Assembly: GCA_028673005.1 (NCBI GenBank)
Contig: CM054113.1
Span: 170,145,837-170,209,836, forward strand
DNA from: Tanypteryx hageni
Taxonomy: Eukaryota; Arthropoda; Insecta; Odonata; Petaluridae
DNA: 64,000 nt
Reading direction: 5' to 3'
A program made the translations under genes and the position numbers. The notes below the pieces were generated by a model. That model had not been told where the DNA came from. It saw only the letters and a program-made list of their open reading frames with translations, and did not search any database. Positions 11,395 to 23,056 of the stretch are shown piece after piece. Position 1 is the first letter of the stretch, and each line of letters starts with the position of its first letter.

Positions 11395-13709
11395 CACTCG
11401 GAGTACGGACCTAATGTAAGTGGTTTCACATCGAGTCCTGACCCGGGTCCTAGAGGACCCAGCTTCTAAAATTATTTTCTCACAATAATATTTTACATCC
11501 AAGTAATCAATGAATGAAAATTGAATAAGGATAATGATTTATACAATAAATAGTATAATAATGGTATATATTAGCAAAATTAAATAAATAATTAAGCATA
11601 TAAATAAAAATGAAATAATTTTATTTTTTTAAGGATAACATTTAATAATACCAAAAAATTTATTTTTGAAGGTAAATTCAGTTAGTTTGATTCAGTTAAT
11701 CTTATGTTAGTTTGATTCATCTGAGTTGGAAGTGAAATTAATACATAATATTTTAGTCTCTTTCATGGAATGGTTCTTGCATACAAAATTGTTACATTTG
11801 TCACATTTTGAAGTGTATTTATTGCTCCCCCCCCCCAGTGCAGAAGATGCACCTACCTCTCTTCTTTCTTTCACCTCTAGTTTCTTCAGGTTTCTGTCTT
11901 GCCCAAGAAACTTTCCTGCCTGTCAATTCAACACAACGAAGAACGCTTTTCTGATAATTTTTCCCACTTGTGTCTTTCATTGTCCTGGCTCGTCTTTCAA
12001 TGCCATTCCTAATGTTTCCAAAAATAATTTTCCTCTCTTCTGCAAACCTGATTCCAGAAAATTATTATTTTTTGTCCAAACAACGAAAGCGTTGTACGCT
12101 GCTATGTCAAGAATGTTAAAAAAAGACGCAACGGCCATCTTCTTACTGCTCGAGCGCAAGAGTACTCTCGTATGAGCTTATCTAACATATCCACGCCAAT
12201 CTTGTTAGTATTGTAAAAGAAATTTATTGAAGGCTTGAAACTAGTTTCCTCGCCTGAAATATCATGTTCGTGATGCATGGACGACAAAAGTACGACACAC
12301 TTGTTTGGTTTCGGCAAATACGAAACCAGGGTGAGGTCTTAGGTAAATAAGAACTTAAAAGAATTTACTTCTCTGCCACAAGTTGAAGTCAACGATAGGG
12401 GCAGGCCTTTCCTATTTTTTCTAACAGTTCCAACCATTGTTATTTTTTTTCAAAAGCTCCTCTGCTAGAGACAAGTTCGTAAAGAAATTGTCAGTGGTGA
12501 CGTTACGGCCACTTCAAACCAAAACTCGCATAGCTGCTTCACTACTCGCTGTGACTGTTGTTTTTCCACAACATTTCCAACCTTTCCAAGATAAACATCA
12601 AAATTAAAACAATAAAAATTTTCTGCATCGCACAAAACTCAAATTTTGATGCCATACTTTTTGGGTTTGTTGGGCATATAGACTCTGAAAGGACACCGTC
12701 CACGGAAGGACACAAGCTGCTCATCGATGGTCCCAAATGCTGACGCATCATAAGCTTTTCGACAATTCTCTGCAAACATATTGGAAACTTCACGAAAGGG
12801 GGCAAATTTATCTTCTTGACTTCGCGTATTTCGGGTGTTGGTATCGTCGAAACGAATGAACTTCATAATATCAATTAAGCGATCTCGGGACATGCCAGCT
12901 GTATATACGGGTCTTATAAATGCAGTGTTTTTGTTCCACAAGAATTGAACGTCTTCATTGGATTCACGAAATCGTCCTATCAATAACAAAATTCCAATAA
13001 AGGCTTTGACTTCAACACTGCCGATATCAGTCCATGCCTTTTGATGGTCTGTATGCAGCTGGTTTGCGAAGTGTGCTCTTGCTTTTATGTTTGTATTGGC
13101 AACTATCAAATATATAATTTCATCTGAAATAAATAACTCAAATATTTCCAAATGTGTTACAGCATCTTTGCTGTAATTAGTAACTTAACTAATATTTCGA
13201 ACTATATTTTCGGGTCTTGTTCTTGCAAGTTGTGGAGCAACGTAACTCCAAAGCCTAAATATTCTATCACCCATTTTAGAATAATAGAGTCACAAAAAAT
13301 AAAAAGTATATTACAAAATGATTCGGGAGGCAAACAGAACGATGTGAATAACGGAGACACAAGAGAAAACTGGAAATCGAGACGTCGAGACTTCGATAAT
13401 AACTAACATGTATTACAATGTCGTGCTGAGCGAGCTAATTTTGTCCGGACTTTGATCTGCCCGGTCTTAAGAGATATAAGAGTTACACGACGTAGAGTAC
13501 GGAACCGGGTCCCCGAAGACCCTCAAATTTCTACATTCCGTGATTTCGATGACTTAAATTACAATATAATTTTATTACTGATTTTAAACTACCAACATGA
13601 TCCACTAGGAATACATAAAGTATCGATTTCGGCAAAAAAAATTTTAAAGAAATATTTTCGAAAATATACCTTTCGGGTCTCCTGAGACCCGAGATCCGTA
13701 CTCAGAGTG
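11395..13709 (-). mobile_element. piggyBac-type DNA transposon inside the hAT
   Basis: The ends are CACTCGGAGTACGGA (11395) and, in inverse, CACTCTGAGTACGGA (ending 13709). The left flank is TTAA (11391-11394) and the right flank TGAA (13710-13713), a one-base decay of TTAA. Just inside each end lie palindromes built on GGGTCC or GGGTCTC (near 11443-11461 and 13676-13692; another GGGTC pair near 13507). Length 2315 bp, normal for piggyBac elements. It contains one degraded transposase gene on the minus strand. Confidence 0.9.
11707..13151 (-). pseudogene. piggyBac transposase, frameshifted
   Basis: The N-terminal frame (13151-12639) has FELFISDEIIYLIV, GILLLIG, the MSRDRLIDIMKFIRFDD block and the first catalytic Asp in FGTIDEQLVSFRGR, then MPNKPKKYGIK. 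A frameshift near 12640 moves the second catalytic Asp (LCDAENFYCFNFDVYLGK) to another frame. Further on, NFFYNTNKIGVDMLDKLIRE supplies the third Asp region. The C-terminus near 11820-11870 has the cysteine-rich zinc-binding tail (RCIFC ... CDKCNNFVCKNH), broken at a ten-C run (11826-11835). Length and order match functional piggyBac transposases, so this is a whole gene with point damage rather than a deletion derivative. Confidence 0.85.
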
Positions 13710-15253
13710 TGAACGTAATTCTCTATGAAATCGAAAGGAAAACCATTGTGCTTATTTTGTCAACAAACAGTTGCAGGTCTAAAAGAACAGAAAGACATTA
13801 CGAAGTATATCATGCAGCTAACTTTGCACAATATACAGGCAAAATTCGAGAAGAATAATTTAGGGAACTAGAGAAATCGTTAGCAGGGCAACAAGCACTA
13901 TTTAATAATTTGAGGAATACTAGTGATGCAACAGTGAAGGCTAATTTTATAATTTTCCAACAAATAATGCCTTCTTTTAAATCATATTTTGAAGGCTATT
14001 TTATAAAAAATAGCATAGTGAAAGCTGCAAATATTGTGTGTCATGAAAACAGCACTTTTTTGGAAATATTAGTCTGCTACGTAATACAATGGCCGAACGA
14101 ATTTCAGATTTATCGAGTAATTTTAATCTTTAACTACGAGAAAGAGTGAAGACATTCACATCTTTTTCAATAACGGTTGATGAAAGCACAGATGTGTGCG
14201 ATATTGTGCAATTAGCAGTATATATTCGGGTTTTTGACAAAGAATTTATTGTTAGGAGGAGTTTGTGGAGTTAATGCTCATGAACGATAGATCTACAGGG
14301 GAAGACATTTACGAAAAACATCAAGACAGCTATTGACAACTTAGGTGTGGATTGCTCAAAAGCAATGAGTAAAACAACAGATGGAGCACGATCAATGGTA
14401 GGTCGAAGAGCAGGTGCAGTTTCTAAACTAAAAAACAAAATTCACAGTATTAATCCAAATCGAGAGTTCATATTTCATAGCATTCAAAATCAAGAGGCTC
14501 TTTGTGCGAAAATCCTAGCTATGTAATGGACACTGCTAAAACTGTCAATTTTATGAGTAGCAGCTAATAGAATATTGTGAATATCTGAATTATCTATTCT
14601 ACTACGTTGAAGAGCGCTGGTTGAGTCGTGCAACGGCATTAAAGCGTTTTTCGAATATGAGAAAAGAGATCCAAGTATTCATGAAAAGTAAAAATAAACC
14701 AATTGTAGAGTTAAAACGTTATGAATGGCTACGAGATCTTTCTTTTTTATTGATATTGTGGGGCATATGAATTATTTAAATACAAACATGCAAGGACGCA
14801 ATCAAATAGTAACCCAGGTCTATGATAACCTTCGTGATTTCAAAACAAAATTGAATCTTTGGGAAAGACAAGCCTAACTTGGAAGATTAGATCACATTCC
14901 CACATTAAATTTGATGAAGAAATCTTTCGGTGGCTCTGCGAAACAAATATATACATAAACAAATGGATAAATATGTAAAAAAATCTGAATTAAAAGAAAA
15001 ATGTAAAGAAAGATATTCAGATTTTAGAAACTGTGAGCAGAAATTTAAATTATCCAGCAGTTAATTCTCTTTTGATTTTGAAAACTCGTCCGTCGAACTG
15101 CAAAGTGAACTTATTGATATACATACAGTGCAACTCTGAATTGAAAGAAAAATTTGTTCAGTTTCAATTGAAGAATTTTTGAAATATTTATGGAAAGATC
15201 ATAAAATTTTTTAAAATTTTGCAGAAGATATTCTATCTGTTTGGTACTAGATA

Positions 15254-15741
15254 CGAAGGTGAATCAAAAAGTTCCCGGAAAGTTTCAGTAACAATGTTCC
15301 TGCATTCCAAATAATAACAAAGCATTGTTGCCTAAAACTAGCATTATCTTAGCCATAACAATTCAATATTTCGTAACAATTAATTAATTTGTTATAATAT
15401 AAAAGCAGTTTTTCTAATCCATTAATTCATGAGTATGCATAACTTAAAGTTTGAGATTCGAGTAAACGTAAATTTTTTGACAAAACTTGGCTGGAAATCG
15501 AATTCCATTATTCAGGCTTTGCAGAAAGTTTACTGGGATGATGCATCTAAGAAAACTGCAGTTTATGAATGGATTAAACGGTTTAAGCTTGGACAAGAAG
15601 ACGTTAAAGATGACTATCGAAGTGGAAGACCATCAACGTCGATCAACGAAGAAACCGTGGTTGCCGTCCAATCGATTGTGGAATAAGATAGACGAGTTTC
15701 AGTGAAAATGATAGCCGAATAGTGACTGGTGATTCACCACG
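15254..15741 (+). mobile_element. mariner-type fragment inserted in the hAT
   Basis: The left end reads CGAAGGTGAATCAAAAAGTT, the usual mariner terminus, preceded by TA (15252-15253). The transposase part covers only the N-terminal domain. GGTGATTCACC (15729-15739) could be the rest of a right end after an internal deletion, but hAT coding sequence does not resume after it, so the right boundary is uncertain. Confidence 0.6.
15429..15724 (+). pseudogene. mariner transposase, N-terminal DNA-binding part only
   Basis: The frame from 15429 encodes 85 residues matching the first helix-turn-helix of mariner/SETMAR-type transposases: FLTKLGWKSNSIIQALQKVY, then YEWIKRFKLGQEDVKDDYRS and GRPSTSINEE. 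It stops at 15684-15686 after VQSIVE, but similarity continues past the stop (DRRVSVKMIAE, to about 15720). The second helix-turn-helix and the whole catalytic domain with the DDD triad are missing. Such N-terminal pieces are common in insect genomes, where they are often mis-annotated as GVQW3-like or SETMAR-like genes. It sits inside the C-terminus of the hAT transposase. Confidence 0.75.
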
Positions 15742-16340
15742 GAATTGATTGAGAAATTTAATACATTCCTGACAATGGGTCTGACTGTAAGGCGGACGAA
15801 TTTCACTTATAAAATAGCCAGTTCTGTTTAAGAATAATTGCTGCAGTTTTACATAACTCATAGCCTTTATTCTCCTTTGGAGACTCATCCATGAGAGTTT
15901 GAATAGCGAGCTTAACAATAGACATAACAGTTTGCTACAATTATCAAAGTAAATATATATAAATGGGAGAAACTAGACATGTTTCTCGAATGTAACATAA
16001 AATCGGAATATTAGATATTTTTTATAGTGGGACCTAAGACACACTCTGAGTCCCGAATCAGACTTCTGACGCCATGTTTGAATGGTACAATCTTGAAAGG
16101 TATAACTTTGAAAATTTAATTGCAACTGAATTATTTATAATGTAAGTAGACAATAATTTATTCATTGCGTATTAGGAGGAGGAGATAGATCCTAGAAAAA
16201 ATCACACTTTTGAAGCCATATATGAGTTTATCCTCCAAACCAAACTCTAAATAAAACAATTTCTTCTAAACTGGAGCATTTGGGCACGGCGCAAAGTCAC
16301 ACGCTTGGCCGCCGTCCGGAATATGTAAATTGTTTTAGAG
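15742..16340. other. Unassigned stretch
   Basis: No element recognised. On the minus strand a 38-codon open stretch (15924 down to 15811, MSIVKLAIQTLMDESPKENK and on) has ordinary codon use but no known motif. Confidence 0.4.
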
Positions 16341-16389
16341 CAGGGGTACATGAACTTTTACTTAAAGGACCACATGAGACTATATAATA
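16341..16389 (+). repeat. hAT terminal fragment
   Basis: CAGGGGTACATGAACTTTTA, followed by ACTTAAAGGACCACATGAGAC, looks like a left terminus of a hAT element. It is cut off after about 45 bp where the family F repeat starts. Confidence 0.45.
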
Positions 16390-16960
16390 ACTAGCGTATT
16401 TGTCCGTAAAATATGACGGGTATGCGTGAATTAAGTATTAAGTTAAAATAAAAATAAAAATTAATGAAACCAACTTTTAGATATATGCACTAAAAAGTAT
16501 ATAATAAATATAAAATTCACATAATTGAGTGTTACAGAGAGTAAAAATAGTTTTGGGCGAATAGAAATTATATTACAAAGAAATGCATTACACTATAGGG
16601 TATACAATTCTTATATGCCCAAAACTATTTTTAATATAAGAAACATTTAATTTTGTCTCTCACTTCCTCTCTCCCCCCCCCCCTCCCTCCCCGTTTGTCA
16701 CTCTCCTTCCTTCAGTTTTGCTCTTTCTCCTTCACTCTCTCTCACATTAGAGCATTCAAAGCACGCATTCCTTACGCATACAGTATTGGGATTGAGAAGA
16801 CAATGCAATATCGAGGTTTAACACTGACACGGTCGAAAAGGCAACATATTGTTAAAAAGCTTAAAAAATTCCAATAAATATGATTTAAACGTATTACTTG
16901 AGCAATTTCGAATCCTAGGCGAATAAGAAACCTTATTTATTTTTCTTTACAACGGTTTAG
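16390..16960 (+). repeat. Foldback repeat, family F copy 2
   Basis: The copy starts ACTAGCGTATTTGTCCGT and matches copy 1 through TAAAATTCACATAATTGAGTG. It contains the facing words AAAATAGTTTTGGGC (about 16545) and GCCCAAAACTATTTT (about 16618), then a C/T microsatellite (about 16660-16740). The part after that (GAAAAGGCAACAT, ACTTGAG, ATTTCGAA, GAATAAGAAAC) also matches copy 3 near 56990-57105. The C/T tract thus lies inside the element. The layout resembles non-autonomous Helitron-like elements with an internal microsatellite (inference). Confidence 0.5.
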
Positions 16961-18100
16961 GTTTCATAAATTATATTTTATGATGATGATAATACATGGA
17001 TATGCATGCATTAATGAAATTGATTAGGATGAAATCACTGCGCGGGCGAGATATCAGGTGTACGCGCGTCAGAATAATTATCAAGTAGGTAATCCTAGTA
17101 TGCGAATTAATATTACTTTGGATTTAATAATGCAACATGGTTTCAAAATCATATTTCATTGCTTTTCCCAAATGGATAATCGCTTCACTTACATTTTAAC
17201 TATTCTTCTCTGCATTGTGCTAAAAAACTTAACAGCGATAAAATTATCATGCTTAAGAACGAACGAATGATTATGATCTCAGTCATCCCCTTAAAAAACT
17301 GGTAATTTCATAATCACCATCTGTTGCATAAACGAAAAAGTATTTCTGTTGGCGGCATGATAACTTTCAAATTGGATATCAAACGGTACACTGCTCAAAC
17401 GTAACCGATTTACTGAACGTTCAAATTTGATTGCTTTAAGTTTATCGATTGCTTAATATTTTTCAAGCGTTAACAATTAATCGAAAAAGCTTAAAATATC
17501 ATTCTTTTAGCCATTTAAAAATTATCATGTGATCTAATTGGCCCTCAAAATAAATTTCTTAACTTGAAAGAGAACGCAATGACGAAATAAATAAAATTAC
17601 GTTAATCCTTTGTCACTTCAAAACAAAATTATTTATAGAAGATAGTTGTCATTTTTCATAGCCTGGGGAGTTCTTCTTTATCTATTAGAAAACAATTTTA
17701 ATTTCAATGGAAAACTATTTTTTTCTCAATTTAGTTTATATATTTTCTTAGTAAAACAGATAATAAATTAAATAAGTCTGTTCATTAAAAATATTAAAAT
17801 TGGCATTTTCATGGAAGATATTCAGATAACCTAATATTATTTTATTATTTATATTTATTGTATTATTTTTTGGTAATTGTGATAACTTGTGATGCCTCCT
17901 TTTTATAATTATAACTCTTCGACCTTCAAATCATCTAAAACGAATATTTTACATTAGTTTGAGAAGCAAATGAGTAAACGAATGATTAAACTGTGTCCAC
18001 TTTAATGTCCAAGTTGATGAAATAAGCGCAGAAAAGTTGACGGCTAAAAAGTTACGCTATCCTCCGTTAATTCAAAACAAACAGCATAATAAGTCTGTCT
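16961..18100. other. Unassigned AT-rich stretch
   Basis: No coding signal, tRNA boxes or element ends recognised. Confidence 0.5.
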
Positions 18101-18600
18101 AGAGGGGTCTCCCCTTTCTTAAACTCGTTTCGCTTGTTTTCGAAGCTTTTAATTTTAATCCTAACCAGTAGATCATCAAAATTAATATTGTTCACTGATT
18201 TCTTTTGGTGCGTTTATAGCTTTATCAGCTCTCTCCATGGTTATCCATTACTTGGTTATTTTGCTGCTCTCACTATCACGTTTACTCCCTTCACATGTAT
18301 ATCCTCCTCCGTCAACTTATCAAATTCCGCTTCACTTCTGTTTCTCCCTTACCATGGTTGAGGCAACCGCCGACGACGCCACCCGCGTTAATAATTGAGT
18401 GGTTGAAGGAGAATCCAAACAGCCGAGGGAAAGAAAAAGGGAATCGGCTCGTGGGACGAGGAGTAAAGGATACGGTAGGAGTACATACAAAGAGAGAATG
18501 CTTCGACAGTAAGTGGAAAGGGAAGGTGGAGAAGGAAAAGAAATAGAATTGTTATAAAAAAGAAGAATATAAGAAGAAAGAAAATATAACGCCCATGCAT
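18101..18600. repeat. C/T-rich then G/A-rich tract
   Basis: 18110-18360 is moderately pyrimidine-rich and 18400-18590 is purine-rich. Open frames in both strands have low-complexity Ser/Leu/Pro or Lys/Glu/Arg composition and are not genes. Confidence 0.5.
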
Positions 18601-19135
18601 GATACAAGTTCTTTTTTATTCCTACAATCTCTCTCTCTATCGTATATAGAGATTAAACAAATGAGCATCGTGATTTTTTCGTGGTTTTCTTTGAGAAGAT
18701 CGAGCACATTTTTACCTCAAAGACGTGTCTGTTTATAGTAAAATGAAGGAGCGAGTCCGTCCCTCTTTCGTCAGGACTGGCATCCGCCGTAAGCACGCAA
18801 AGTACCATATTTTTTTAGGCTAAAATAAAAAATTTACGAAAAGATCGAAGTTATTTCAAGTCGAATCACGACCTAGACGTCTGCTTGAAAAAGCCCGTAG
18901 AACATTTTTATTTTCAACTTCATAAAAATCATCGATCCTGTTTCCTGAAAATCGATTATAAACAGAAATTATTGATCATATTGTCACTATAGTTTCAAAG
19001 TTTTAGTAGTTTATCATGCTTCAGTGCTCTGCCGGGTAAAATATATCCATTAAAGCCGTTACTTGATGTCTCATTACCTACGGACAAATTTCCTAAAGTA
19101 CCAAAAATCTCTTAGAAAGAGAAATCAATGGAAAT
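18601..19135. other. Unassigned stretch
   Basis: Nothing recognised beyond a short CT run near 18628. Confidence 0.5.
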
Positions 19136-19445
19136 TTCGAAAAGACCTAGCGTATAGGGAGACTGAGAGTGAGAAGAGAGAGGGAGAAAGTAGGAAGAAA
19201 AAGAGAGGGAGGGATAATTAGAGAAATGAATAAATAAAGAGATATATATGGATACATAGAGAGAGGAGAGGTGAAGGATGAAAGAGGAATAGCGAGTCTT
19301 CAGGTATATAGAGCAAATGCTTGCGGAAGAGAATCGACTATGGAGAGTGAGAGGAAGAGAGAGAGATGGAAGAGATTCGATGAAGGGGAAATGGAAGAGA
19401 GTAAGGAAGGGGTATAGGAGGTGAGATAGAGAGAGAGATCACTCC
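19136..19445. repeat. Polypurine (GA-rich) tract
   Basis: About 310 bp of GAGAGAGGGAGAAAG-like sequence, imperfect. It is followed after about 50 bp by a long pyrimidine tract, so the purine strand switches. Confidence 0.8.
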
Positions 19446-19489
19446 CCATCACCGCGCTGAATGGTTGAGTTTGGTCGGTAGGCTGTGCC

Positions 19490-19870
19490 AACAAGGAAAA
19501 CGCTCCTCGCAATCCAACGGTCCGTGTACCTACCCTCCTCCCCAATCCTTCGCCATCCAACCTCCATTTATCCCAGCGACGAGAGTTCTCTCCTTCCTAC
19601 CCTCCTCACCCCTGCTTTAAAACCACTCCTCTCCCTCTCCTCTGTTCTCCCCCCTTCCAACGATCTCTCTTTCGGGACTCCGACACCTCTTCATACGAAT
19701 CCTAAACCTCTCCTCCCACCCCTTCTCCTTCCTTCCCCCTCCCCTCCCTCCCTCCTTCGTCTAATTACCGTTTCCATCTCCTCCCCCACTCTTTTCCTCC
19801 TCTCCCAACCTCACTACAATGCCGAATTTCTCTTCCCTCTCTCTCGAGCGCATATTCTCTCATCGGTCCT
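19490..19870. repeat. Polypyrimidine (CT-rich) tract
   Basis: About 380 bp dominated by CTCCC and TCCTTCC words. The 138-residue open frame here is Ser/Pro/Leu-rich and reflects base composition only. Confidence 0.8.
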
Positions 19871-20760
19871 CGCAAGCACGCATATTTCGGGAGTGATTTG
19901 ATCAGGAACACACCTAAAATTCCGAGCACCATTTCCGTCGCAGACACGTGTGATAGCGCGCTGTGAAAGAAAAACTAACTGCAACTCTATTCAATAATCC
20001 CTAGATACGGTCACTCACAATATTCCCATATGCATGCTACTCAATTCGTTCTTACAATTCCATTCCATTCCTTTCCAAAATTTTCGTCTGATACTAATTT
20101 TTAGACCTTTAATTCACCGCGTACGGGAATCTACGTGCGATTTGACCGCAATTCCTCCCCTTCATTCATCGAATTTGATAAAAAGTAGCATGATAGATTA
20201 ACATAGGGTGGTAGGGTAATATGTAGACTTTAGAATAATCTTCAATTAGTCTCACTTCACGTTACTTTAGCAATAAAATGTTCCTGGCTTAGGATAATTT
20301 TTGCGTACAGAGTCCATGAGTGCTCTTACTAACATTTGAATGCACAAAAAATACGCCGGCGTTACTTAAACTGCGTTTGCCATAATACCAAAAGCAATAA
20401 AACAAAAAAGTTTCTTTTCGATAAAAGATAAGTAAACCTTTCGATTATTAAGCGATAAAGTCATAAAATTATCGCTTAACTTAATAGCAAGTCTCGAACA
20501 TATACGTAAAGTTTCTAACTTTTTCAAATAAAACTTTCAATAAAACCCTAGCTTTGAGGAAATAGCAACACTTTTTACCGGCTATGGAATAACGTCGGAA
20601 CAATTATCAACAATTTTCCTTTATTTTTTTCTTTCCTACTCTGAAAACATCATTCTACGCTATACCAGCTCCTCCGCCTAACGTATGTTCCGTTGATGAA
20701 TGTCGTATTCCTTCTCCTCTTATACTAACTCATCATCATCCGTCTCTCAATTCATATTCT
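19871..20760. other. Unassigned AT-rich stretch
   Basis: No features recognised. Confidence 0.5.
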
Positions 20761-21215
20761 CCCAGTCAATGGAGTCATATCGCAAAAGCGAAAAAGTCAA
20801 AAGGACAGATACGAAAGGAATAGGAAGGAAGGAGCGACTGGAAACGGAGATAAAAGAAAGAGAGAAATACGATGACACTTAGGGGAAGCGACAATGTGTG
20901 TGCCACAAAGTCGAGAAAAAGAATGCAAAGTGGAAGGGAAAAAGAGGAGATAAATGGATCGTAAGAGAAGAAAGAGTTGATGAAAAATAATGGAAGAAGG
21001 AAAATAGAGGAATAAACAGAATGGTATAGGAGACGCGGTGAGAGAAGGAAGAAATAATGTCTTCATACTGAGAGTGAGATAAAGAAAGATAGCCTAATAA
21101 AAAGAAATAGATTAAGTATAGCAAAAATTAGCATTAAAAAGGACGAGGGATGAATAGAGAAAAGAGAATGAAAGAGGAATGCATAGGAAGAGAGTGATGA
21201 AGAGGGTCAGTGTCG
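20761..21215. repeat. Polypurine-rich tract
   Basis: G/A-rich, imperfect (AAAGGAATAGGAAGGAAGGA and similar). Open frames on either strand are composition artefacts. Confidence 0.65.
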
Positions 21216-22303
21216 GCATTTGTATCGCCGCTCTTTGCAAACCCCTAGCATTTTTTCTTCGATACTCCATCGTCCAAGGAATCACGAGGAATGGAGTCTT
21301 TATAACTTCCCTTATTAATGACCTAACCAAATGTGACTCACAGTATAAAAAATAAACATAACATTCAATCTTCCTTGGTGAAGAATTAGATATCATGACA
21401 AAAAAAATTCGGAAGTAAAATGACACTTTTCGTACCCCCCACAGACTTTACGACCGCCAACTATAACATCCAAATGTTGTGGCTATCCATGTTCTGCAAT
21501 AATAATTGTCAGGCGTGATCTTTGGTGTTGTCGAACTACATTGCCACATTTCTAAAAATGCAATAAATTCCTCAGTGTATTCCAATTGTTCAGTGACAAG
21601 TCATATTCCGCGATTTATTTCAAAACTGCCAACGAATAACTATCATTTATTTATGTTGAGCTACAACATCGCCTCAACAGTTCAATTGATTCAGTATCCT
21701 TCGACTTAGCACTCTCATCCGTAAGAACACCATTTCTGCGTAAATTCAACCATAAACATATTCTAGAATAAGCACTTCAATATAATAAATTGAGAATGTA
21801 AGTACATACTTATCTTAGGTATCTCCGATAGCCGTACTTAAGATATACCAATATATACCTAAGATACTTACTTTTCAGTTTTTTTATATTTAAAAGCTCA
21901 TTCTTGAATTTATTTTCTGGTATAAGACAAGCTCGATGATTCTCCAGTGAAGTATAGAAATAGCACAATTAGGCAGGAGAAAGAGAATTCACGTTTTAAC
22001 AAAATACAGGAAATGCGCAAGAAAATTCCAATCATCTTCACGAGGATCTTCATTTCCGCAATGAATTATACTTCCCTTCTCTACGAAAATGAATTCGAAT
22101 ACATTCGAGGCTTGCAATTTGGTAGGTTTCTTAGTATTACGAAATTTTACATGTTAAATGGAAAGCGAAACAAACTCAAGCTTTCAAAAATTATAAATAA
22201 AATTGCCAGTTCTTTGGCACGTTTGTAGACGTACCTGCCACACTAAACAATGGCTTCCGCAACATTAATATGCACACCCCGGTCTTAAACACTACCGCGT
22301 TTA
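21216..22303. other. Unassigned stretch with a small inverted repeat
   Basis: ATCTTAGGTAT (near 21812) faces ATACCTAAGAT (near 21852), forming a short stem; otherwise nothing recognised. Confidence 0.4.
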
Positions 22304-22307
22304 TTAA

Positions 22308-23052
22308 CCCGCGAGAACACGCGCCTACGGGGAATCCCCGCGGTGTTTAGTTTTTCAAATATTTCGCCGCCCATCTGTAGCGTAAGCTAGTGTCGTCTTC
22401 TACCTTTCTCGTTATGTTCATACTTCTAGTCGACGTTGCGCCAACGACGTGTTGACACTTGTTTGTGAGTAAATGGTTCTTCTATGAATTTTGCGGTCGA
22501 TTCCCCGTCGTGCGTGTTACAGCGTATTTGTATTCTGGCGAATTTCTACGAAGGTTTGAGTCATTTTTCTTTTCGACTTTGATATGGTTTTGGAGTTTAT
22601 TACCTTTTATATTATTTTTGTGCTATTACCCTATCAACAAACAAATTTCGAAAGGAATCTGAATAAGTAAATGAAAATGTACGAATTTCAAAAGTCCTGT
22701 TTATCTTCGTTTTTTAAGTGCATTAATTTTTGAAGGTCTTCATTGTTTATAAAAATATGTTTGGTATATCAATAGTCCTGCTTATATTCCATTATTTAAA
22801 GTGTGTTAATTTTTTAACTTAATTTTTTATAAAATACGAGTTGTATTTCAATAGGCCTGTATATCTTCATTTTTTTAGTATTAATTTTTGAAATTCTTTA
22901 TTTATTGTAATTACGAGTTCTTTTTTCATAAGCAAGCATGTACAACAACAATTTTTGCATTAATCGATTTTAAAAAGCAAGTTGTTAGCAATTTGTCTTT
23001 TCCCTAACGTGCTTGCTATGATGTGGAAAAAGGTAGCGCGTGTTCTGACGGG
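22308..23052. mobile_element. piggyBac-type MITE
   Basis: TTAA stands on both sides (22304-22307 and 23053-23056). The left end reads CCCGCGAGAACACGCGCCTA and the right end, in inverse, CCCGTCAGAACACGCGCTAC, so the inverted repeats match over at least 17 bases with two differences. CCC next to a TTAA duplication is the signature of piggyBac elements. Length 745 bp, without a transposase gene. The interior (about 22680-22925) holds three related AT-rich units of roughly 85 bp, each with CCTG followed by TTTATCTTC-like and TTAATTTTTGA-like words. The ends differ from those of the piggyBac at 11395, so a different transposase must have moved it. Confidence 0.85.
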
Positions 23053-23056
23053 TTAA

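Larger units (their letters stand above)
11334..15250 (+). pseudogene. hAT transposase (GTF2IRD2/ZBED-like), decayed and split
   Basis: This is a pseudogene of a hAT transposase, which would cut and paste its own element. The N-terminus (MSLK, stop, KVDVECRAFSGKWK) runs up to the piggyBac insertion at 11391-11394. Past it, at 13714, the same frame continues into a BED-type zinc finger: SKGKPLCLFCQQTVAGLKE, then RHYEVYHAANF. Further on come KSLAGQQALFNNLRNTSDAT, the catalytic-region block SITVDESTDVCDIVQLAVYI (about 14170), DGARSMVGRRAGAVSKL, FIFHSIQNQEALCAKIL, EERWLSRATALKRF (about 14610) and the start of the C-terminal dimerisation region ending near 15250. Many stops and frameshifts make it non-functional. 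Host genes derived from this family exist in vertebrates, but the decay argues against a host role here. Confidence 0.8.
10729..15253 (+). mobile_element. hAT transposon, GTF2IRD2/ZBED type, interrupted
   Basis: The left end reads CAAGGGTGTCAAACGTACGG, followed by CCCGCGGGCC, the typical hAT terminus of this group. A noncoding leader leads to the transposase gene at 11334. A piggyBac element occupies 11395-13709. The right end is lost: coding similarity stops at 15253, where a mariner end begins. I found no matching right terminus or 8-bp duplication. Confidence 0.75.

Noticed and set aside
11334..15250. A host GTF2IRD2/ZBED-like gene
   Set aside because: Stops, frameshifts, a hAT terminus at 10729 and nested transposons indicate a dead transposon.
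15429..15686. A host GVQW3- or SETMAR-like gene
   Set aside because: Preceded by a mariner terminus and limited to the transposase N-terminal domain.
19485..19901. 138-residue open frame rich in Ser/Pro/Leu
   Set aside because: Lies in a polypyrimidine tract; composition explains the lack of stops.
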